A DNA stretch of 64,000 nucleotides from Methylophilus sp. DW102 (GCF_037076555.1 NZ_AP029023.1:2418001-2482000); one strand, 5' to 3'. Shown: positions 8,910-17,227, numbered from the stretch's first letter. Made by a program: numbers and translations. Notes: a model not told the origin generated them from the sequence alone.

Positions 8910-11396
8910 TTAGTGATGGTGCGGGTAGGCCAGCAAGAATGCGGTGGCATCCTCGACTTGCATGGGTTTGCTTAACAGGTAGCCTTGCATTTCATCACAG
9001 CCTTGCGCCTGCAAAAAGGCTTGTTGTTCAGGCGTTTCCACCCCTTCGGCAATGGTTTTCAGGCCCAGGCTGCGCGCCAGTTGAATGATGGCAATGACAA
9101 TGGCCTTGTCTTCATCATCGGTGGTGAGGTCGCGCACAAAAGACTGATCGACCTTGAGCTTATAGACCTTGAATTTTTTGAGATAACTTAAAGACGAATA
9201 GCCAGTCCCGAAGTCGTCAATCGACAGCCGTACGCCTAGCGCGTTGAGCGCATCCATCATGGTCACCGCCCCCATGGGGTTCTCGAGGGCTACACCTTCG
9301 GTCAGTTCAAGCTCCAGACAATCTGGTGCCACGTCATAGCGCTCAAGCGTGCTTTTCACCAGCGCAGGTAATTTTGGATCACGGAACTGAATGCTGGAGA
9401 GATTGACCGAGACCGTCATCTTGTCTAATCCCAACTGCTGCCAACGCTTAATTTGCTGCGTCGCCTGTTCCAGTACCCAGCTACCAATGGCAATAATCAG
9501 CCCGTTAGACTCCGCCAGTGGAATAAACTCTGCAGGCGAGATAAAGCCCAACTGTGGATGCTGCCATCGCAACAATGCCTCCACGCCAACCAACTGCCCA
9601 TTCTCCAGTGCAATTTGTGGCTGGTAATACACTGCCAATTGCCCCAAGGCAATGGCGTGACGCAGGCCATTCACCAATTGCAAATTGCGCGCCGTTTGCA
9701 ATTGCATATGATTACTAAAAAAACGGAAACTGTTACGACTCTCCTGCTTGGCACGGTACATGGCAACATCCGCATTGCGTTGCAGGCTTTCCATATCCAG
9801 CCCGTCATCAGGATAAATCGCCACACCAATCGAGGCCGTGATCGTTAACTCATACTGGTCAATAATCACAGGCAACTCAACCACCTTGAGCAGGCGCTCG
9901 ACCATGTCCTTGGCCATCGCCTGATCGGCCTCAGTCAGCAGAAAGACAAACTCGTCACCGCCCAGGCGGCAAATCGTATCTTGCGGGCGCACCATGGCCT
10001 GAAAGCGCTTGGTCAGTGCCACCAGCAGATTATCTCCGTAGCGATGGCCCAGACTATCATTCACGTCCTTAAAGTGGTCCAGGTCGAGAAACATCAACGC
10101 AAACTGCCCATCCTGATCCCAGGCTTTTTCGATTTCAGCCATCACGCGCTCGGTGAGCAGGTTGCGATTCGGCAGCCCGGTCAAGGCGTCATAATTAGCC
10201 AGAAATCGAATGCGTTCCTCAGCCTGTTTTCGCGTGGTAATGTCGCGGATAAACGCGCTGTAATAACGATCATCGTCGCGCTCGATTTCAACAATCGTCA
10301 GCTCGATTGGAAACTCCTGACCATCGCGCCGGATCGCCGTGATCTCAATCAACTTGCCCAGTAGTGTAGATTGGCCGGTTTGCTGCAAGCGCAGCATGCC
10401 CTGATGATGCGCCTCCCTGTAAGCGGAAGGGACAATGACCTCGCCCAGATCGCGTCCCATGACATCAGCCCGCGCATAGCCAAACAGTTGGCTGGCCGCC
10501 CGATTCCACTCTACAATCCGCCCGGCCTGATCAATATTCACAATCGCATCCAGCGCGTTTTCAAGCACAAGCTGCGCGCGCTGCTCACTGATCTGCAAAT
10601 CCCGCCTAAAAGCCGTGCGCTGCGCCTCTACCGCAAAGCGGTCCAGCGCAAAATCAATATTGGCCGCCATGTCCTTGAGCAAATGCTGGATGTTTTCATG
10701 AAACGCCTGCGGCTGCTGGGCATACAATGCCAGGCAACCTATCACCCGGCCTTCTGTATGCAACGGTAAAAAAGCGGCTGACTGCCAATTGAACTCCTTG
10801 GCTTTGTCATGCCAGGGCACAGTGACCGGATGCGTTTGGAAATGCTGTACCCAGTAAGGGTGGTCTGACACAATCGCCAACCCACAAGGTCCTCTGCCAC
10901 TGACCTGTGAAGGATCTGCCGTAATGGTCAGCTGATCGAGATATTCAAGCCCTGAACCATAAGCACTCGCCATCCGAACCTGCTTGGTATCATGATCCAG
11001 CTCACCGACCCAGACCAGATTCGCGTGGCCCAGATGTACAATAATGCGACAAACTTGGTCGAACAGCGCCTGTTGATTCTGGCTTTGAATAATTAACTGA
11101 TTACACTGGCTTAAAGCCATGTAGAGCTGATTCAGCTGCCTATGCTGCGCGTTGGCTTCAGCCTGCTGTGCCTCTACACGTCGCTTGAAGAGTACTTGCT
11201 GGCGCCAGGCCAACCAGCCGCCCACACTCCACACCACCAGGCCGATTACCAGAAGCAAACTCACAGCGCCTGCCTCGGCAGAAAAATCATCGCCCGTCGC
11301 CAAATATAGGCAACACAATAGAACACACAAGCCTATCAGCCATATCAGTCTGATAAGCGCGCCCTGCCCTGCGAATATGTTTTTTTGTGCAGTCAT
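8910..11396 (-). CDS. Membrane c-di-GMP enzyme: 2 TM, GAF, PAS, GGDEF, EAL
   Basis: 828 residues from the ATG at 11396 (MTAQKNIFAG). The open frame extends 45 codons further, but that stretch does not look like protein. Two membrane segments (LIWLIGLCVLLCCLYLA and AVSLLLVIGLVVW) are followed by a GAF domain, a PAS domain (DAIVNIDQAGRIVEWN) with PAC, a GGDEF domain with intact RLGGDEF, and an EAL domain with intact EALLRW plus DDFGTGYSSL. Both catalytic motifs look active, so it could make or break c-di-GMP. The GAF/PAS pair suggests control by small ligands or redox. Neighbours 11748-12400 are also of the c-di-GMP type. Confidence 0.93.
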   Translation of the reverse strand: MTAQKNIFAGQGALIRLIWLIGLCVLLCCLYLATGDDFSAEAGAVSLLLVIGLVVWSVGGWLAWRQQVLFKRRVEAQQAEANAQHRQLNQLYMALSQCNQLIIQSQNQQALFDQVCRIIVHLGHANLVWVGELDHDTKQVRMASAYGSGLEYLDQLTITADPSQVSGRGPCGLAIVSDHPYWVQHFQTHPVTVPWHDKAKEFNWQSAAFLPLHTEGRVIGCLALYAQQPQAFHENIQHLLKDMAANIDFALDRFAVEAQRTAFRRDLQISEQRAQLVLENALDAIVNIDQAGRIVEWNRAASQLFGYARADVMGRDLGEVIVPSAYREAHHQGMLRLQQTGQSTLLGKLIEITAIRRDGQEFPIELTIVEIERDDDRYYSAFIRDITTRKQAEERIRFLANYDALTGLPNRNLLTERVMAEIEKAWDQDGQFALMFLDLDHFKDVNDSLGHRYGDNLLVALTKRFQAMVRPQDTICRLGGDEFVFLLTEADQAMAKDMVERLLKVVELPVIIDQYELTITASIGVAIYPDDGLDMESLQRNADVAMYRAKQESRNSFRFFSNHMQLQTARNLQLVNGLRHAIALGQLAVYYQPQIALENGQLVGVEALLRWQHPQLGFISPAEFIPLAESNGLIIAIGSWVLEQATQQIKRWQQLGLDKMTVSVNLSSIQFRDPKLPALVKSTLERYDVAPDCLELELTEGVALENPMGAVTMMDALNALGVRLSIDDFGTGYSSLSYLKKFKVYKLKVDQSFVRDLTTDDEDKAIVIAIIQLARSLGLKTIAEGVETPEQQAFLQAQGCDEMQGYLLSKPMQVEDATAFLLAYPHHH

Positions 11397-11747
11397 GGAT
11401 GTCCAGCTTAAGCCCCCGCACATTAATTTAAGGGAAGTGACTAAAATCAATTCGCCAATTACACAGATAAACATCCGACAAATTGATTGATACAGATGAA
11501 TCAGTGATACAGACCGGCCAGACATCAACACGACCAGACAAGTTTAAGACAGGGGTATGGCGCAAAATACAAACATCACCAGACCAACAATTACCCCAGC
11601 AAAGATGCTAATACAAGCGTTTAAAAATAACCAGCCCATCCCCTGCATGCAACACATGTCACCACTAGACCTCAAGCGCGGGAATCATCCCCAAACCGCA
11701 TTAAACCAGATATATTTATAATCATAAAAACAACTCGGGGGCACACA
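11397..11747. other. Gap of 351 bp, no gene supported
   Basis: The leftmost part holds the doubtful upstream extension of the GGDEF/EAL frame. The right part has an AT-rich stretch with TATAAT at 11717-11722, 26 bp before the small membrane protein gene. It may be that gene's -10, but no good -35 is visible. I see no RNA gene or repeat. Confidence 0.4.
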
Positions 11748-11984
11748 ATGGACTTTAAAGTATTCTCGGCATTCTATTTGGTACCACTCATTATCTCCGC
11801 CATCGGCTCGCTGATTGAATTCAGAAACTGCGAATTCAACACCCCCAGGCACGCCCTGGGCAAAGCCTTCTTCCTCACCTTCAGGAGCATGGTGCCTGTC
11901 CTCAACATCTTCTCCGCCATCCTCTACTTGATGACCTGCGGCGCCTACACCTGGAAAAAGTGCACCCTGAGCAAAAAGCAGTGA
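11748..11984 (+). CDS. Small membrane protein, 78 aa
   Basis: Two hydrophobic segments are visible: FSAFYLVPLIISAIGSLIEF near the start, then MVPVLNIFSAILYLMTCG. They are separated by a polar loop with a possible Cys (FRNCEFNTPRHALGK). The C-terminus is basic (YTWKKCTLSKKQ). The family is unknown to me. The start has a G-rich sequence about 8 nt upstream, and a terminator follows 11 bp after the stop. The frame on the opposite strand (11685-12053) is longer but has no protein-like features, so this one is preferred. Confidence 0.65.
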   Translation: MDFKVFSAFYLVPLIISAIGSLIEFRNCEFNTPRHALGKAFFLTFRSMVPVLNIFSAILYLMTCGAYTWKKCTLSKKQ

Positions 11985-11995
11985 GCCAAAAACAA

Positions 11996-12025
11996 AAAGA
12001 CCCAAGGCACACACCCTGGGTCTTT
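11996..12025. terminator. Terminator between the small membrane protein and the PilZ gene
   Basis: AAAGACCCAAGG pairs with CCCTGGGTCTTT with one mismatch around a CACACA loop. An A run on the left and a T-rich right side allow use in both directions. Confidence 0.8.
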
Positions 12026-12058
12026 GTATCTCTCGTGGCGACCAACCGCCCACACGGC

Positions 12059-12400
12059 TTATCTGGACATCACTGACTGAATCAAGTGTTTATTTTCTGA
12101 CGGCACATCCAGAAACTCCAAATTAGTCCTGAATCCCCGCATCCCGCACAAGGATGAAAAAACCACCCGGCAGTTAAACCTGTATTTGCGCAAGCCAGAC
12201 TCAGCCGCCACCGGAATCTCCACATCACACACCTGCCCGGGCTTGTAATACTTATCCGCAAACAGGCTCATGCCGCTCATGGAAATATCGTGGGTAACTG
12301 CAGTATAGGCGCGTCCAGTACTATCAATTAACTGAGACTTTTTGCGCCACAAACGACGGTTTACGTCAGATGAATTGTTGTACAAACTACTGATAGACAT
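12059..12400 (-). CDS. PilZ domain protein (c-di-GMP receptor)
   Basis: 113 residues, a single PilZ domain. The c-di-GMP contacts are present: RRLWR (RxxxR) near residue 15, and DISMSG (D/NxSxxG) near residue 40. The beta barrel then runs to LEFLDVP. Such single-domain proteins act on flagella, polysaccharide synthesis or type IV pili. Its closeness to the GGDEF/EAL enzyme suggests a local c-di-GMP circuit. A 205-bp AT-rich gap with no visible gene precedes it. Confidence 0.9.
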   Translation of the reverse strand: MSISSLYNNSSDVNRRLWRKKSQLIDSTGRAYTAVTHDISMSGMSLFADKYYKPGQVCDVEIPVAAESGLRKYRFNCRVVFSSLCGMRGFRTNLEFLDVPSENKHLIQSVMSR

Positions 12401-12605
12401 GATGCAAAAAACGTCAAAAACATTTACTTAATTGACCAATATTTTATTAAGGATTTTTGCTCTGAACAAGAGGGTTTTATTTAAAGAAAAATTTTAAATA
12501 GGCGGGATTTAGCATAAACACTAAATGCCCTTACTGTAATAATAAACTTGATTTAAAGAAAAACTCGTCTTAAGCCTTTTCTGAGACTAACTGCGACTGA
12601 CCTCT

Positions 12606-13430
12606 TTATAACGGACAGGAACCCGGCTCATCTTGAAATCCATTACTTTGGACATATCCAATGGCTTCAAGCTCATCCTGGAGGCTGATTTGATACCAAC
12701 GATATTCGTTATTATTTCTGGGTCCTATATCTGTAATCACTACCATTTGATCGCGTTCAGCACTCCACACAATATCTGAGCTCGGATCGGGTTTAATATA
12801 TGCCTGAGTGTGTTCTGCTAAACAAACTGATTCGTCTTTTATATGCCCATAGAGATCGTAGTCGTCACCTTCCCAATGGAACACTGGATTTGAATCACAT
12901 CCAGTACAATACATAGGCATAATGAACTCACTCTCGTTGACTTCAACTCCAAAAATAATTTCTGGGTCATTTTGAATTAACCAATATGGCTTCGAGTGTT
13001 GCTCATTCTCGAGTCCATTAAAAACCACTACACTAAATTTAGCGTTGCTTACCAAAACAACTATGAAATCTAAATAACCATCCTGGTTAGTATCCGCAGA
13101 TACCATCGGTCTAAAGAATTCTTCTTTGAATTTCTGCTGAAACTTTTGCTCTTGTTGACTATGCAAACACCAGCGAAAAATATCTGGATGATCTGAAATG
13201 TCCTTGAGGGTCGATACATGATATTCAGGATTCTCTCTCAAAAATAACTTTAAAATCCCACTGTCTACCAGCCTCTTATCAGTCTGGTCATTTGCCTCTA
13301 GTTCTGGCAGACATCCATATTGGGCCATAACAGACTCTTGGGGAGGAGGTGGCTTTGACTCGCAAGCTACTAATGAAGTGCTCAGTACAATAACTATCCA
13401 CTTAATGCTTATAGAAAATTCTTTTTCCAT
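12606..13430 (-). CDS. Predicted lipoprotein with EF-hand-like loop and SH3-like C-terminus
   Basis: 274 residues. A short N-terminal hydrophobic segment ends in the lipobox LVAC, so it is probably lipid-anchored. Near residue 110 there is a calcium-loop-like DTNQDGYLDF, as in FG-GAP or dockerin repeats. The C-terminal ~60 residues (QAYIKPDPSSDIVWS, then GYVQSNGF) look like a bacterial SH3 fold. A Cys pair (YCTGCDSN) lies in the middle. I do not recognise the full family. The gene is AT-rich compared with the flanks and belongs to the tRNA-Lys island, so transfer is likely. Confidence 0.65.
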   Translation of the reverse strand: MEKEFSISIKWIVIVLSTSLVACESKPPPPQESVMAQYGCLPELEANDQTDKRLVDSGILKLFLRENPEYHVSTLKDISDHPDIFRWCLHSQQEQKFQQKFKEEFFRPMVSADTNQDGYLDFIVVLVSNAKFSVVVFNGLENEQHSKPYWLIQNDPEIIFGVEVNESEFIMPMYCTGCDSNPVFHWEGDDYDLYGHIKDESVCLAEHTQAYIKPDPSSDIVWSAERDQMVVITDIGPRNNNEYRWYQISLQDELEAIGYVQSNGFQDEPGSCPL

Positions 13431-13532
13431 ATAGTTTTAGTTATTAAATATTGGTCTCCAAGCTACTACAAATTTATGTCTTCTTTATTAAAAATGACTA
13501 GAAACCCAAACAAACCTCGACTCCCATGCCAC

Positions 13533-13620
13533 GCCAACGAACGGTCCACGATTATTGCCAAAACTCCGTATCAGACAGCCCTTGATTGCCTGCCTAAAGC
13601 TCAAGGCGCGCGACTATTGG
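13533..13620. repeat. Degenerate repeat B, copy 1
   Basis: About 88 bp starting GCCAA and ending TTGGC, which pair. The core reads CCGTATCAGACAGCCC and then a GCTCAAGG stretch. It matches copies at 15899 and 16776 at roughly 65-75 % by eye. It lies about 100 bp upstream of the lipoprotein gene and 111 bp left of a tRNA-Lys fragment. Confidence 0.65.
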
Positions 13621-13730
13621 CAGGATTTGGGGCGACTTGAGGGCGACCAGCCCGAAAATCTCAAAAATCGGGTAATGCTAAAAAACTGAAATCTGAGATT
13701 CTTGGTCGCCGGTCGGCATAGAGAAAATAA

Positions 13731-13808
13731 AAACGGCTCACATTTCTGCAAGCCGTCTTTTATATTTTGGAGGGTGTGCGGGAGACGAATCCACGGCAAA
13801 CGAATTAC
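13731..13808 (-). pseudogene. Degraded 3' fragment of tRNA-Lys with its terminator
   Basis: The hairpin ACGGCTC...AGCCGT and the following sequence match the 3' half of the intact tRNA-Lys and its terminator at 17028-17118, with several changes (for example GGAGGGTGTGCGGGAGACGA). The match ends at the stop codon of the PEP-CTERM gene. It cannot form a tRNA. Confidence 0.8.
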
Positions 13809-14917
13809 GCGTTTAGCTTCTTCCGCAATCGAACTAAACCAATTAAACCTAAGCCAGCTAGCAACATTCCATTGTTTACAGGCTCAGGAACCATACTCAA
13901 CATAAAAATTCTTTTTTCTCCATTGTAGAATCCTTCGCCCACTATTTGGCCAGAGTTATTAACTGCGATTGCTGAGCTTAGATACCAATTTGAGCCTGGT
14001 GAAACTAATGTATTGATATCTTTTAAAACGCCGTTTTCCCATAAGACTGCAGCAGTGTCATTTGAATTCTGGTCGAGATAACTACTACCAACAACTAATC
14101 CATGATTATTAATATCAAGTGCTTTACTGCCTGCATTGGCAAGGCTGCCTAAATCAACCGTTTGACCATTACTCCAAAGAGTCGCGTTGGCAAGGTAATC
14201 ATGCAAACTATATTGAGAATATCCAACGATATCACCTAAATCGTTAATGCTATTTGCATAGCTATAACGTCCACCAAGCGTTCCTAAATCAATCATTTCG
14301 CCATCTCGCCAGAGTGTTGCGTGAGATGCATTTCCACCATCATATCTAAATGAGTGACCAACGACCCAATCTTGATTATTAATTGAAGCAGACTGTGACG
14401 TATCACCATATAAGGAACCAAGAATATTTAACTGATTATTTTTCCAGACCGCTGCCGTTTGCTTACCGGAAATATCCACTGAACCAGCAACACTTCCTTG
14501 ATCATTAATTGCAACCCCAGTTGCAAAAGGCTCATTCAAAATTGTGATGGTATTAGTTGTACTTGAAGCCCAAACTGTCGGTACAAGGTAAAACCCTTGC
14601 CTGTCATACGTTACGGCTACTTGGTTTGATGAGTTTATACCACCCGCATAAGTGGAACCATCCATACCCGAAAGCGTTGTAATACCTTTCGAATCAACAA
14701 CTGTTGCTATTCGAAAAAAAGAATTGCCTTGTGAAACAACAGCCGTACCCGATATCACACCGTTGTCATTGATATCACTCACTAAGAAATCAACGTTATG
14801 TAGTAGTGGATTATTTATAAGTCCCAAATCTTTGATGCTGTAATTACCTGCACTCACCGATGAACTGACTACTGCAAATGCTACAAAGATAGAAAAATTT
14901 TTAACTTGGTCAAGCAC
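13805..14917 (-). CDS. PEP-CTERM sorted extracellular protein with HAF repeats
   Basis: 370 residues. A signal peptide (FSIFVAFAVVSSSVSAG) opens the protein. The body holds six or so HAF-type repeats, such as LGTLGGRYSYANSINDLGD and IVGYSQY. The C-terminus is a PEP-CTERM tail: VPEP, then a hydrophobic segment (GMLLAGLGLIGLV) and basic RLRKKLNA. PEP-CTERM proteins are processed by an exosortase and exported, often with exopolysaccharide. No exosortase gene is in the window. The gene is AT-rich and its stop codon lies inside a tRNA-Lys fragment, so it came with the island. Confidence 0.9.
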   Translation of the reverse strand: MLDQVKNFSIFVAFAVVSSSVSAGNYSIKDLGLINNPLLHNVDFLVSDINDNGVISGTAVVSQGNSFFRIATVVDSKGITTLSGMDGSTYAGGINSSNQVAVTYDRQGFYLVPTVWASSTTNTITILNEPFATGVAINDQGSVAGSVDISGKQTAAVWKNNQLNILGSLYGDTSQSASINNQDWVVGHSFRYDGGNASHATLWRDGEMIDLGTLGGRYSYANSINDLGDIVGYSQYSLHDYLANATLWSNGQTVDLGSLANAGSKALDINNHGLVVGSSYLDQNSNDTAAVLWENGVLKDINTLVSPGSNWYLSSAIAVNNSGQIVGEGFYNGEKRIFMLSMVPEPVNNGMLLAGLGLIGLVRLRKKLNA

Positions 14918-15049
14918 ATTTCTTCCTTATTACTTCTTATTGAACTTTAGAATTTATTTGAAATAATGAAATATCAAAGTGAAAAGATTGTGAAACCAGC
15001 CTAGAAAACAAAAAAGACCCAAGGCGTTAACCTTGAGCCTCTCTAGAAA

Positions 15050-15106
15050 TGGTGGCGCTTCTGTGAGTCGAACACAGCATCAACGGATTATGAGTCCGGC
15101 GCTCTC
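15050..15106 (-). pseudogene. 3' fragment of a tRNA with CAT anticodon (Met or Ile2)
   Basis: Reading minus, the fragment begins in the D arm (GAGAGCGCCGG), has an anticodon loop CTCATAA, a variable region, a T arm (CTGTG TTCGACT CACAG) and ends AGCGCCACCA. The acceptor 5' strand and part of the D arm are missing, so it is not functional. A terminator-like hairpin with a T run follows it at 15010-15040. The cut end adjoins AAATATTTAA. Confidence 0.8.
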
Positions 15107-15126
15107 ATTAAATATTTCGGTATGCT

Positions 15127-15217
15127 GAAAAGAAAAACGGCTCACATTTCTGCGAGCCGTCTTTTATATTTTGGTAGGGTGTGCGGGGATCGAACCCACG
15201 ACAAACGGATTAAAAGT
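15127..15217 (-). pseudogene. 3' fragment of tRNA-Lys plus terminator, near-identical to the intact locus
   Basis: 91 nt match 17028-17118 with one difference. The tRNA part (15172-15217, 46 nt) runs from the anticodon loop (ACTTTTAATCCG) to CCA, the classic length of a tRNA attachment site. The cut end adjoins CGAAAC and then AAATATTTAA, the same decamer that borders the CAT fragment. Confidence 0.9.
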
Positions 15218-15333
15218 TTCGTTAAATATTTGATTATTATTGATATTTAACCGCCAACGCTCGCCAATGACCGTTAAGATTTTCACGTAATTAATTACTG
15301 ATTCCCCTGCTAATGAGCAAAAAAGATACGTTT

Positions 15334-15801
15334 TCAACTTGGACAATGAAGGTATCCATCAAGTGATTGTTGCCAAGCTGCTTGAGGATCAAAATCTTTG
15401 ACTAAGCCGTTTCCAGATTTACCTCCTGTAAATGCTGCCATCCCATGTTGAATCATATAGATAGGACTGTACCTAGGAGGGCCGACATGCTTGATGGCTT
15501 TGCACTTAGAAGCTATCTCATTAGGATTGGAAAGAGTTTTGGTGGCTTCCTCTCGAAAAGCATTTTGCTGTTCTGGAGTTAAGCTACTAAACATTTGCAT
15601 TTTCAGTACTGTAACAGCTTGATGTGCAGATTTATCACTAACGCGCAGGGTATCAAAACGACCATAGACGCCAGCTAATGCAAACAAGATAGCAGCATCC
15701 TTGTTTTTATTTTGCTTAGCACAAACAGCGACTGCTTTATGAAAGATCAGCTGGGGTAAATTTGTTGCTGAATCTGTTTGATTCAATACACCCAAGTTCA
15801 T
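15334..15801 (-). CDS. Hypothetical protein of the island, 155 aa, start uncertain
   Basis: Not recognised. The frame upstream of the ATG at 15801 is open for about 12 codons and encodes a hydrophobic stretch (VSLRFILSLVMNLGVL), but it holds no usual start before a stop. The gene may have lost the beginning of a signal peptide. The body is helical with three cysteines (AVCAKQNKNKDAA, ASKCKAIKH) and ends in a Trp/Gln-rich YLHCPS tail. It is AT-rich and lies between two B repeats and a tRNA fragment. It could be a remnant. Confidence 0.5.
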   Translation of the reverse strand: MNLGVLNQTDSATNLPQLIFHKAVAVCAKQNKNKDAAILFALAGVYGRFDTLRVSDKSAHQAVTVLKMQMFSSLTPEQQNAFREEATKTLSNPNEIASKCKAIKHVGPPRYSPIYMIQHGMAAFTGGKSGNGLVKDFDPQAAWQQSLDGYLHCPS

Positions 15802-15898
15802 TACTAAACTCAGTATGAAACGCAGACTAACATAATAGGAAAGAAATCAACAAAGAGTAGACATCCATAAACTGGACAAATCTCAACCATCACACCAA

Positions 15899-15992
15899 GC
15901 CAACATAACGGCCATCGATTGCCGCCGGGATTACCGTCGTATCAGCCAGCCCCTGATTGCTTGGCTATGGCTCAACACCAGCGATTATGGGC
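15899..15992. repeat. Degenerate repeat B, copy 2
   Basis: About 94 bp. It begins GCCAACATAACG and ends CGATTATGGGC; these pair as GCC, CATAA and CG with bulges. The core TTACCGTCGTATCAG is shared with copy 3. Inner AGCCA / TGGCT can also pair. It lies 97 bp upstream of the 155-aa gene. Confidence 0.7.
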
Positions 15993-16093
15993 AGGGGTGG
16001 AAGTTGCGGGTAAGTTCTTTTTTGGACGTGGGGGAAGTCAGACTTTAATTCTGCATTCATAATTCGATAACATACCATTTTTAAATTATTGAA

Positions 16094-16753
16094 ATGGTAA
16101 AAATATCAAAACATCAAATTCCTAAATCACTGCTTAAACTTGAAGCAATCATGGATTGGTTTGGAGAACCAAGCAAAAGAAAACATCTTGATATTGCCTG
16201 CGTTTTAACACTCATCGGCCTACTGCTGTGGGGTGTATTTATGGTACCAAGTACTATTTTGCAAGACTCTCCTGAAGCAAAGCAACTAGTCAGTAGGACA
16301 GTGAGCGCTTTCCCTTGGATTGACAATCTTCACAGCCTATTTGGCTTTCATGTTGAAAAATTCATCTATTTACAGTGCCTATACAGTTGGATACTTCCCA
16401 TTCCTTGGCTGCTAATGACATTCTCATTGTTTACTTTAAGAGTAGGACAACAGGGTATCAACATAGATATGCTATATCGCGTGATATTCAAAACGGTATT
16501 GCTACCAATAGCCGGTATTTTGTTTAGCGTATTGTCGAACAATTTGGGGCCAACTCTAGGTAGGCCATCAAGATCAGATAATTTTTACTTATTGAATGAA
16601 TACACATCGGCTATCGGGGCCCTTATTAATGCAAACCTTTTGGTAATTTCTTTGTTAATTCTGCTGTTTGGATTATTTTATCTTTTTGTTATTTTTCGAA
16701 ATATCGATGTAATCATTAAGAAATATCTTCAAAATCTTAATCGCAAACTTTAA
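16094..16753 (+). CDS. Hypothetical inner-membrane protein, 219 aa
   Basis: Four membrane segments are visible: IACVLTLIGLLLWGVFMV, LQCLYSWILPIPWLLMTFSL, FKTVLLPIAGILFSVLS and LLVISLLILLFGLFYLFVIF. A ~50-residue stretch between the first two is soluble and aromatic. The C-terminus is short and basic (IIKKYLQNLNRKL). No family is recognised. The gene is AT-rich, on the plus strand in a minus-strand neighbourhood, and is followed after 23 bp by a B repeat. It looks like cargo of the island. Confidence 0.65.
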   Translation: MVKISKHQIPKSLLKLEAIMDWFGEPSKRKHLDIACVLTLIGLLLWGVFMVPSTILQDSPEAKQLVSRTVSAFPWIDNLHSLFGFHVEKFIYLQCLYSWILPIPWLLMTFSLFTLRVGQQGINIDMLYRVIFKTVLLPIAGILFSVLSNNLGPTLGRPSRSDNFYLLNEYTSAIGALINANLLVISLLILLFGLFYLFVIFRNIDVIIKKYLQNLNRKL

Positions 16754-16775
16754 GCCCATTCTGTCCTGAGGACTG

Positions 16776-16875
16776 GTCAACATAATTGCCACCTATCTCA
16801 ACTGAGATTACCGTCGTATCAGTCAGCCACTGTTTGCTTGTCTGCCTATAGCTCAAGACATACGACTATATGTAG
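16776..16875. repeat. Degenerate repeat B, copy 3
   Basis: It begins near GTCAACATAATTG, has the core GATTACCGTCGTATCAGTCA, and ends near ACGACTATATGTAG. ACATA and TATGT near the ends can pair. It directly follows the 219-aa gene and lies about 155 bp before the intact tRNA-Lys terminator. Confidence 0.65.
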
Positions 16876-17033
16876 TTTTTAGGAAAGCAATTGGATGAGC
16901 TTCGGGTAAAGCTGAACAGGACCACCGACTAAAATTACTGAAACGGCGGAATTCTGAGAACCTTGAACTCCACTACTTTTTTTGAAATTTGCGAAATGCT
17001 GAAAACTGAACCGCTGTTTAGTATCGAGAAAAG

Positions 17034-17062
17034 AAAAACGGCTCACATTTCTGCGAGCCGTC
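17034..17062 (-). terminator. Terminator of tRNA-Lys
   Basis: ACGGCTC (17038-17044) pairs with GAGCCGT (17055-17061). On the minus strand the stem is followed by TTTTTCTTTT. It begins 11 bp after the tRNA 3' end. Confidence 0.9.
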
Positions 17063-17072
17063 TTTTGTATTT

Positions 17073-17148
17073 TGGTAGGGTGTGCGGGGATCGAACCCAC
17101 GACAAACGGATTAAAAGTCCGCTGCTCTACCAGCTGAGCTAACACCCC
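17073..17148 (-). tRNA. tRNA-Lys (UUU)
   Basis: 76 nt with encoded CCA. The acceptor GGGGTGT pairs with ACACCCT. The D arm is TTAGCTCAGCTGGTAGAGC, the anticodon loop CTTTTAA (anticodon TTT) and the T arm GTGGG TTCGATC CCCGC. It is the only intact tRNA in the window and the source of the fragments at 13731 and 15127. It has its own promoter and terminator. Confidence 0.97.
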
Positions 17149-17198
17149 ATCTGTTTCTTGTCTGCCGCTTTGTTTTGCGTCAAATTTGAAAGAACGCG

Positions 17199-17227
17199 AT
17201 TATGGGGGATGAATTAAATTTGGTCAA
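17199..17227 (-). promoter_or_regulatory. Promoter of tRNA-Lys
   Basis: On the minus strand TTGACC (17222-17227) and CATAAT (17199-17204) are separated by 17 bp. The start site would be about 43 nt before the mature tRNA. This supports the tRNA being independently transcribed after ffh. Confidence 0.7.

Noticed and set aside
11685..12053. 122-aa minus-strand frame opposite the small membrane protein
   Set aside because: It crosses the terminator at 11996-12025 and has low-complexity content; the plus-strand gene has membrane segments and a start region.
16879..17145. Frame over the tRNA-Lys gene (minus strand) giving an 88-aa protein
   Set aside because: The first part is the tRNA itself read as protein, a well-known artefact. 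The same applies to the frame at 15164-15346.
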